In this document: in pieces, positions 10,116 to 16,515 of the stretch
Layout: each line of letters starts with the position of its first letter
How positions within the stretch are numbered: the stretch's first letter is position 1
Assembly (NCBI GenBank): GCA_015143735.1
Contig: VKHC01000169.1
Location: 1-16,515, forward strand
Length of the DNA stretch: 16,515 bases
Direction of reading: 5' to 3'
Source: Synura sp. LO234KE
Taxonomy: Eukaryota; Sar; Synurophyceae; Synurales; Mallomonadaceae
Translations under genes and position numbers: made by a program
The notes under the pieces: model-generated
The model's database searches: none
The model's input: the letters and a program-made list of their open reading frames with translations, nothing else
What the model was told of the DNA's origin: nothing

Positions 10116-11024
10116 GCTTATGGGTAATGGTATAAACGACGATGTTAAATATTTTGTCTCCGCGGTTGTTCTTCTTTGTTTATTACTTCAACTAGCCGTA
10201 ACGGTGATTTGCACTGTTTCAAAATTATTAGTAGCCGCACCTTCCTCTTGGTCTGCCCGTTGCTTACTACACGGCTTTCTCTTTGCATTGCTAGAAGTGG
10301 TATAGTACCAGTGGCACTACATTCTCAGCTATGGATGACCGGCGCTTGAAATGTCGTCTTCTCCTTAGAAGAAATACTTCATTTTAATGCACACCATAAT
10401 AAGGACCTATTACTCACTCCTGGCGCCGGCTACTATTTCTAGCCACTGTTTCTTTTGTCAGGGTACTCCAGAATTACAGGGCAACAAACTCTACAACTTG
10501 ACGCTTCTCTGACGACGTTTGTCCCCAGTAGCTAGTAGCATCGTAGCTTCATGATCGGTGATGAGGTGGAGCCATGCATTTGAGCTTGTTTTGCTGGTAG
10601 TGTCGATGACATCGGTGCACCTTTTGCCAGCTTAATCAATTCATTCTTAAGATTTTACACAAAAATCTTTACTTACTCCAGATGAATGTCGTGCTTCAAG
10701 AAAAGCATCTTTAGAAATGCAAGTTTGCTAAACATCACCACCTTAAAGATTCTGCACAACCAGATTCATCACGGTGCTTCAACGACAACAAATTAAAATA
10801 TTAATCAGTCATCTTAGGCTCATCTTTACTATGGCAAGAATGTTAAGCAACCATCTTTTCATAAATCTTTACTGTTCAATACTTAAATGAATTTGGACGT
10901 TTCTATCCACGTTCGTGCTGACAACAGCAGATGCGGTGCGTTTTAAGAAAAAATAGATTTTAATGGTACAAAAAGGTGCACCGATGGATATAGTTGAACT
11001 TTAAAACGGTAACCCCGTGACTAA

Positions 11025-11047
11025 ACGAATCACAACTTGTGATTCGT
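11025..11047. repeat. 23 bp near-perfect palindrome
   Basis: Arms ACGAATCACAA and TTGTGATTCGT are exact reverse complements of 11 bp each, around a single central C. It lies about 330 bp past the 3' end of the DC1 gene. No transposon or terminator context is visible. Confidence 0.8.
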
Positions 11048-11373
11048 CCATACTAGCTTGTCAACTTAGAGCGATACGAGTAAAACCTATCTGCAGTATG
11101 TCAAGATTCGGTTAATCTTTCAAGTAGTTCAATTACTAGCTAAGCAGGCAAAAGGAGCATGGATTACGTAGGATGAAATGACCATTCTTAAATCTATAAG
11201 ATGCAATTTTTGCACACTCTATGTAGCAGTAGAAAGACACTACCTCTAATACAATTCTACAGTCGATACCGAATCAATAAATGCGTTGACTCTAAAAAGA
11301 GAAGAACCTAAACACGACCAACTTCTTGAACGGAAGACTGGTCGGAGGCGCATCGTCAAGAGATCAATACGAG

Positions 11374-13727
11374 CTAACGGTAAGGCAATGGCAGGGAAGG
11401 GAGAGCCGCCACACATTCCGCATGAGCTTCGAAAGGACAACTCTCGCAGCTGTAGCCTGGTCCATCGCCCGACCTACGACACACTCCTAAATGGAATGGA
11501 GAGGCAATCACAACCGAACACAGTCAGTATGAATTGTTCACGTCCGTCACTCACCGCAGGTATATTTGTATAAGCCGCGCTTCACGCTCAGTGGCAATAC
11601 CAGCGGGTGCGGGTGGACGTTGAGATTCGTCAGAGTGCTGCGCGGAGCCCCAGGGGGTATCGAACGCACGGCGCTGTTCCCGCTTGTTCCAGGACGCGAA
11701 GGAGGCTGACGAGAATTATTGTCACTGCGGACTGGTTTAGTCGCCTGAGCACTGGAAGCAGGGGCTGGTTTTGTTGCCTGAGCACTGGAAGCAGCGGCTG
11801 GTTTTGTTGCCTGAGCACTGGAAGCAGCGGCTGGTTTTGTTGCCTGAGCACTGGAAGCAGAGGCTGGTTTCGATGGCTTTTGTTTTGCTACAGTTGAATC
11901 CCCGCGAGCTTGCACGGAGCACGGCACACCCACACATTGCGGATGGGCGAAGTACGAACACGGTTCACAGCGATAAACGTTATCCTTGCCGGATCTGTCA
12001 CATATGTCTGTTGACAAGTGAGGCGAGTATACTGTGATTAACAGTGTCCTTGTAGGTCTTGAAAAGACTCACCGCAAGTGTAGTGATTCCGATAATCTAG
12101 AACCAATTTATGTTGATGCGAAATGTCGTGCACAAAGGAAGGCGTTTCACGAGCGCGACGATCTTGAACCTTTTTTATTGCGGTTGTATCCGCGCGAGCT
12201 TGCACGGAACCCGTTACACCCACACATTGCGGATGGACGAAGTAAGAACACGGCTCACAGCGATAGACAAACTCCTCTCCCGACTTGCGACAAATCCCTG
12301 CGATGATAGAGCGCCATCGACAGATATCAGTGAAGCCACAGACAGCAGCGACGAGTAATATCGAGCGATAGAGAAGGGTATGACGTACCGCAATTATACT
12401 GACTCTTGAAGTCGAGGAGCAACTCATGCGTGTGCTTCTTTGTCTTAACAGAGGAAGGAGCCCCGCCACGAGACGGCAACTTCTCAATCTCTTCTTCTTC
12501 TTCGTTTTGGTATTGTTGAGGCGCACCTACGCCCACGCAATGCGGGTGGGCATTAAAGGCGCAGACTCCACACCGATAGATAATGACGTCAGATGAGCGC
12601 TGCCCGCAAACGTCTGTAGGGCACCGAGAATACGAGAACGGTAGTACCAATATAGAATTATCAAATACAGCTGGGTAAACAATAAAGTCCAATCTTGCTA
12701 ATTACATCATTACTAGTTACCCCCGAACATACAAGCGGAAGTGTAATTGCATATATATAAAATAAACGTATCTTAACTCATGGAATCATCAGTTCTCTAC
12801 AAAAAAACATGAAACAGTATGTTGTTTACCGCAGTTGATTTGGCCTCGGAGATTGGGTAGATTGGTCAGTGTTAGCGGGTGCTGATGCCATTCGTAATTC
12901 ATGGTAGGAGGCATAAGATCGCCGAATCGAGAAGTCGGTTGGGTCGCCACCACTAGGCCTTGGTCTGGTACTGCAATATGACGATCGATAGGTTGATTGC
13001 CTCCCTTTCTTAACCCTTGGAGCCGCGCGACGTTCGCGAGATTATTTAAGGCATCCATAGCATCGTAGTTGCGAAGTTCTTGCATTCGTCCAACCACGTC
13101 CGATTCCTTCCCGGTACCATTATCAACACACAAGTGAATGATGAGTGGAAGCTCGGCCTCCGCCATCATCGCCTTGGCATACTTAATCTCCATCGCCTGT
13201 CCATCTCCAATCTCATAAGATCCATTTTTCTCTTTGACTATGAAGCAAAACACCATTTCTTCAGTTCCCATAGAGCCGTTAAACATAACATCGAGTGTTT
13301 TCATATACGCGAGAGTCCATCGTTTTTGCGGATTCGTTAGCCGCATGAACTCATTCAGAGAATTTATTTCTCCGTGACGCTCTGCTACTGACCAGATTTT
13401 ACTACCATGATTCAGTGCCGCATTAATTATTTCAAGATTGGAAGCGGAATTCGGATCAGTGATGGATGCATACGAGCTTTCACCACCATTATGAGCTCTC
13501 AAATAATCAGCGGCACATCCAGAGAGCAGTCGCCCTCGCTGGTCCCCCTTAGCGTTGTCAAAATGGTAGAAAGTAGAAATTGCCATTAGCCCGTGGACGA
13601 TGTTACCAAAATAGAAGTTCTCATGATCCGACAATAGGCGCATAAGGAACAAGATAGAGTCAATGTCCATTTCTCTTCCTTCAGTCATATAATCAAAGCC
13701 TATCGGAATGTAATCAGGAACTTGCAT
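11374..13727 (-). CDS. four-DC1 (C1-like zinc finger) protein with novel N-terminal domain
   Basis: Five exons: 12830-13727, 12389-12613, 12073-12297, 11555-12007 and 11374-11486. Every intron is GT-AG and phase 1, giving 637 residues. Residues 1-280 are an unrecognised, apparently globular domain with helical stretches (SILFLMRLLSDHENFYFG, 24-41) and no clear catalytic motif. Four DC1 zinc modules follow. Module 1 ligands are H281, H283, C299, C302, C314, C317, H322 and C325. Module 2 has H360, H362, C374, C377, C388, C391, H396 and C399. Module 3 has H435, H437, C449, C452, C463, C466, H471 and C474. Module 4 has H581, H583, C600, C603, C614, C617, H622 and C625. All eight ligands are present in each. 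DC1 domains are relatives of C1 domains, mostly studied in plants, and are thought to bind zinc and possibly lipids or proteins. The linker before module 4 has an 11-residue repeat. A signalling adaptor role is inference. Divergent from the ubiquitin-like/pseudokinase gene. Confidence 0.85.
11732..11873 (-). repeat. 33 bp coding minisatellite (about four copies)
   Basis: GAGCACTGGAAG recurs at 11747, 11780, 11813 and 11846, a strict 33 bp period. On the coding (minus) strand it encodes an 11-residue unit, ASSAQATKPAA, about four times. The unit keeps the reading frame, and it accounts for much of the extra length of the fourth exon compared with the 225 bp exons before it. Confidence 0.9.
12073..12613 (-). 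repeat. tandemly duplicated 225 bp DC1 exons
   Basis: Exons 12389-12613 and 12073-12297 are each exactly 225 bp and phase 1-1. Each encodes the C-terminal half of one DC1 module, a linker, and the N-terminal half of the next. The following exon (11555-12007) starts the same way: YRCEPCSYF.HPQCVGV and SVQARAD/GD are shared at protein level and nearly so at DNA level with the second 225 bp exon. Confidence 0.85.
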
Positions 13728-13860
13728 GGTAAATTTACGAACGGGAGATCAGAGCAAAATCTGCACATGTACAAACAGGCAGAGTGGAATTGAATCAGCA
13801 CATTTTCCAAGAAAATGCAAAATATTTATATTCTCATAATAAAAATAAATTTTGAAAGAA
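13728..13860. promoter_or_regulatory. 133 bp divergent promoter spacer
   Basis: Separates the start codons of the DC1 gene (minus) and the ubiquitin-like/pseudokinase gene (plus). It includes the 10 bp palindrome GTAAATTTAC (13729-13738) next to the DC1 start, a small inverted repeat with 7 bp arms (CATTTTC / GAAAATG, 13801-13817), and an AT-rich run before the plus-strand ATG. Shared promoter function is inferred. Confidence 0.5.
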
Positions 13861-16515
13861 ATGGAATGTTTGACTGTGGCTGCTGATGGTTTGCTTTCGT
13901 CGTTGCAATCCAGACTAGCTGTCGGAATAGATAAGCAGATTTTCATCGATACCGAAGATGGCCAAGTTAGTGCGCCAAACTTTATTAGAATGGTTGATTC
14001 GGAGAGATCGAATGGCTACTTAGTTGATCGGGAAGTAGTGGAATTCCATGATGATCATGAGGCTGTGCAAGTTGCTACACATTATCGAATTTTCTTAGGT
14101 CTAAATATCGCTACTCCCGGGAATATTTTGGGACTTTGGCACAACTGTAAGGAAAAATCGTACGATCAAAATCATTCAAGCGCATCAGGACTTGCTTGTG
14201 CTGGCAGCATAACTTGGAATGAAGTAACTTTTTCTAGCTCGATTCATTTGGACGGAGATATTATGCAAATTTCTGTTCGGATATTGTTGGGTGGGAAAAC
14301 AATAATTGTGGAGGTCAGATGCTCAGAAACGATTGGCACCGTGAAGCAAAAGATTCTAAACAAGGAAGGAATCCCTGTGCAAGAGCAACGTCTATTCTAT
14401 AATGGAAGGCCTTTAGAAGATGCTCGCACGCTTTCTGATTACGAATTGAGACCGAACTCTACCCCACATCATTTTGTGCTCCGTCTAGCAGAAGACATAC
14501 AAGTTACTGTTAAATACTTGGATAATTCTTCCAGCACATTGGATGTCAAAACTTCATATACAGTTGAACAGGTGAAAGACAAGATAAATTACGTGGAAGG
14601 CATTCCTTCAGATCAACAACGAATTATTTTCGCGGGGAAGGAATTAGAAAATAAGAGCACCTTATCAGATAACTTCGTCCGAACTGACTGCACACTTCAT
14701 GTGGTGCTTCGGCTACGAGGAGGCGGTCTTGAATATGTAAAAATAGGTATATTGAATACATTGACTGAGGAGAAGATGACTCTGCAAGTAGATAAATCAG
14801 AAAAAGTGAATGGCTTAAAACGGCTGATCCAGGAGAAGCTTGGTATTCCAGTTGCTCAGCAACGATTGTACTTGGACAGTATACAATTGGAGGATATGCG
14901 TTGTTTGAGCGATTACGATCTAAACCCGCGCAATGCTGTACTTCATCTTACACCTCATGTCCCTGACTGTCCCCTACAATCGATCATCTCTGTAACCGTG
15001 GACGACATCCGTGTCCGTAGTCATGGGGTTCGAATATCGGAAATAACCAATATCATAGTAGAGAATAGATCCTCTCAGACTGTTGTCCCCGGCCGCACCA
15101 TATACAATGAGCTCTCGAAAACAGCCACTTTTATTCCGAATGAAGTCTTTGATTCCTCTACGGATTACATTGTGAAAGTGACAACGAAGGCCATTCGAGA
15201 TCTCGGTCAAGTGCAAGCGCAGCTGGACTTTAATAGGGATCCAATTACTTTAATCGTGAGTCGCTATATCCCCGTCGATACAAATCACGAAAGAAAGAGA
15301 AATGTAGCGATAATCAACGACATATCGTGTTCACGATCTGGAGACTTCGAACGATTGAGGGAGCTCTGCTTCTCAGAACTTGGAGAAGAGTTGAGCGTAA
15401 AGCGGAGCGTGTTAGCTTCCACTAAACTACACCTGCTCGTTCCCTCAGGCCAAGAGATACCACTGTACGGCGACGCTTCTGTACGAGGACTGAAGTCCCG
15501 AGACGTTATTTTGGTTGCCTTCCCTGGAGAGCATACGAGCGCAAGGAGGGCAGACGATGAACTGCGAGTTTATGGAGAAACCACCTCTGTGCCTGCTGTA
15601 CCTCGGAATCGACTCGTACTAGTCGATGTATTGCATACAAGCGCGTTTTCTATTGTACACCGTGGTAGATGGCTAGAAAGTGATGTCGCTGTGAAAGTCC
15701 TTCGAATACCAACCTCTCTAATCAAAGACTTCTGTAAGGTTGGGCGAGAGCTAGCTGTGCTTTCCAAGCTGCACCACCCTCGTATCCTAGGGCTCATGGC
15801 GACCTGTCTGAAGATGGACGATTCTGAGGGAGGTAGCCTAGGACTCATTACACCATTCATGTCCATGGGCTCATTGTTCAGTCTCCTGCACAGAAGTACC
15901 GAACCCGATAGTCACGGTAGCGAAGGAGATATGGGAATGTTTGCAGTGCCCGAGGTGTCCTCTCTTTCTTATCGACTCCAAGTAGCTGTCGACATCGCTT
16001 CTGGGATGAGGTTCTTACATCACTCCGGGGTAGTTCATGGCAATCTGACGAGTCGAAATGTGTTACTGGATGAGAACCGGAGGGCGGTGGTGGGTAGCGT
16101 ACTATTGGGAGCTCTTACCCATTGCAATGGTGCGGGTATACCACGATATTCGGGTACTCCCGCCTGGACCGCCCCGGAGCTTCTCGATGAGAGTGGCGTA
16201 CGGAGTCCGTCGACAGATGCCTACAGTTTTGGAGTCGTGCTGTGGGAATTAGTGACGGGGGAGGTACCTTGGGAGGGACTCACACAGACGGAGATTTCGT
16301 CTATTATTAAAGGAGGTGGGAGGAATCTGGAAGTCCCGGCCTCGTACACGTGCAATATTTCTCTTACAAATGATGATACGGCTGAACCTATACCGGATGT
16401 TGTTGCGAACGTGATACGAAGCTGCTTAGGAAGTCCAGTAGGGCGGCCTTCGTTTGACCGCATTCACGACCTACTGTACGCCTGTCTTCTGGAACGGTTA
16501 CGACTCAAACGCCAG
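13861..16515 (+). CDS. triple ubiquitin-like domain protein with C-terminal pseudokinase (partial)
   Basis: One uninterrupted frame of 885 codons runs from ATG 13861 off the window end; no stop is seen. Residues 1-134 are unassigned. Ubiquitin-like domains lie at about 135-209, 213-288 and 292-364. The second is closest to ubiquitin: it keeps [14 protein letters not shown] and the C-terminal LRLRGG, and the equivalents of the L8/I44/V70 patch (L220, I256, V282). Residues about 372-470 are beta-rich and recall Big_5/SbsA Ig-like domains (a guess), and about 464-555 may be another beta-grasp fold. A TKL-like kinase fold begins near 585. VAVK (K612) and a helix-C Glu (E630) are kept, as are the WTAPE segment and [11 protein letters not shown]. 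The glycine loop reads [12 protein letters not shown] is H726-G727-N728, the catalytic-loop Lys is T730, and DFG is replaced (GSVLL, 745-749). It is therefore predicted to be inactive as a phosphotransferase and to act as a scaffold. Confidence 0.85.
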   Translation, partial: MECLTVAADGLLSSLQSRLAVGIDKQIFIDTEDGQVSAPNFIRMVDSERSNGYLVDREVVEFHDDHEAVQVATHYRIFLGLNIATPGNILGLWHNCKEKSYDQNHSSASGLACAGSITWNEVTFSSSIHLDGDIMQISVRILLGGKTIIVEVRCSETIGTVKQKILNKEGIPVQEQRLFYNGRPLEDARTLSDYELRPNSTPHHFVLRLAEDIQVTVKYLDNSSSTLDVKTSYTVEQVKDKINYVEGIPSDQQRIIFAGKELENKSTLSDNFVRTDCTLHVVLRLRGGGLEYVKIGILNTLTEEKMTLQVDKSEKVNGLKRLIQEKLGIPVAQQRLYLDSIQLEDMRCLSDYDLNPRNAVLHLTPHVPDCPLQSIISVTVDDIRVRSHGVRISEITNIIVENRSSQTVVPGRTIYNELSKTATFIPNEVFDSSTDYIVKVTTKAIRDLGQVQAQLDFNRDPITLIVSRYIPVDTNHERKRNVAIINDISCSRSGDFERLRELCFSELGEELSVKRSVLASTKLHLLVPSGQEIPLYGDASVRGLKSRDVILVAFPGEHTSARRADDELRVYGETTSVPAVPRNRLVLVDVLHTSAFSIVHRGRWLESDVAVKVLRIPTSLIKDFCKVGRELAVLSKLHHPRILGLMATCLKMDDSEGGSLGLITPFMSMGSLFSLLHRSTEPDSHGSEGDMGMFAVPEVSSLSYRLQVAVDIASGMRFLHHSGVVHGNLTSRNVLLDENRRAVVGSVLLGALTHCNGAGIPRYSGTPAWTAPELLDESGVRSPSTDAYSFGVVLWELVTGEVPWEGLTQTEISSIIKGGGRNLEVPASYTCNISLTNDDTAEPIPDVVANVIRSCLGSPVGRPSFDRIHDLLYACLLERLRLKRQ

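Larger units (their letters stand above)
9332..11373. other. 2 kb convergent gap, no established gene
   Basis: Lies between the 3' ends of the CKAP2-like gene and the DC1 gene. It holds a TA microsatellite (about 9363-9377), an exon-like frame (9454-9707), a pyrimidine-rich strip (about 10046-10115) and a palindrome (11025-11047). Two further open frames, 9808-10002 and 10120-10305 on the plus strand, have no recognisable motif. The stretch from about 10310 to 11020 shows nothing I can name. Confidence 0.5.

Noticed and set aside
10120-10305. 61-codon hydrophobic frame with ATG, possible small membrane protein
   Set aside because: T-rich sequence gives hydrophobic residues by chance; no homology signal or neighbouring exon.
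11740-11870. Regular repeats that could suggest a CRISPR array
   Set aside because: The 33 bp units abut without spacers, stay in frame within a coding exon and encode an 11-residue repeat; it is a minisatellite in a eukaryotic gene.
11547-12017. Plus- and minus-strand frames over the DC1 exons in other phases, including a cysteine-rich SGNKTSRCFQ repeat
   Set aside because: They are out-of-frame readings of the minisatellite and zinc-finger exons; only the phase-1 spliced frame keeps all zinc ligands.

Overview
The window comes from a nuclear eukaryotic genome. Genes are broken by GT-AG spliceosomal introns with matching phases, and proteins are recovered only after splicing. The families present are an Mpv17-type membrane protein, an FAD oxidoreductase, an elongase-type ketoacyl reductase, a CKAP2-like protein, a DC1 zinc-finger protein, and a ubiquitin-like/kinase fusion. 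The reductase has a 'THHFL' and 'NPF..MYGATK' style that I associate with stramenopiles (oomycetes, diatoms, brown algae). That assignment is an inference of modest strength.

Layout. Six genes alternate strictly in strand and form three head-to-head pairs with very short spacers. Pair 1 is an Mpv17-like gene (minus, 439-1142) and a DAO-type FAD oxidoreductase (plus, 1208-2711), start codons 65 bp apart. Pair 2 is a 12-exon short-chain dehydrogenase of the 3-ketoacyl-CoA reductase / HSD17B12 type (minus, 4074-7236) and a basic CKAP2-like protein (plus, 7372-9331), 135 bp apart. Pair 3 is a protein with four DC1 zinc-binding domains and an unrecognised N-terminal domain (minus, 11374-13727) and a large protein with three ubiquitin-like domains and a degenerate kinase domain (plus, 13861 to beyond the window end), 133 bp apart. 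The convergent gaps (2712-4073 and 9332-11373) and the left edge (1-438) hold no gene I can establish, only weak exon-like frames.

How the genes relate. Pairs 1 and 2 look like ordinary organelle, lipid and cell-division genes. Pair 3 is the most unusual part. One protein carries four complete HxH-CxxC-CxxC-HxxC zinc modules made by tandem duplication of phase-1 symmetric exons. Its divergent neighbour carries three ubiquitin-like domains, one still ending in the ubiquitin-type LRLRGG, fused to a kinase fold that has lost the HRD aspartate, the DFG motif and the glycine loop. Both look like non-enzymatic adaptors and could be co-expressed from the shared 133 bp spacer, which is inference.

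All exon boundaries were read by eye from splice sites, phase continuity and family resemblance. No database search was run.
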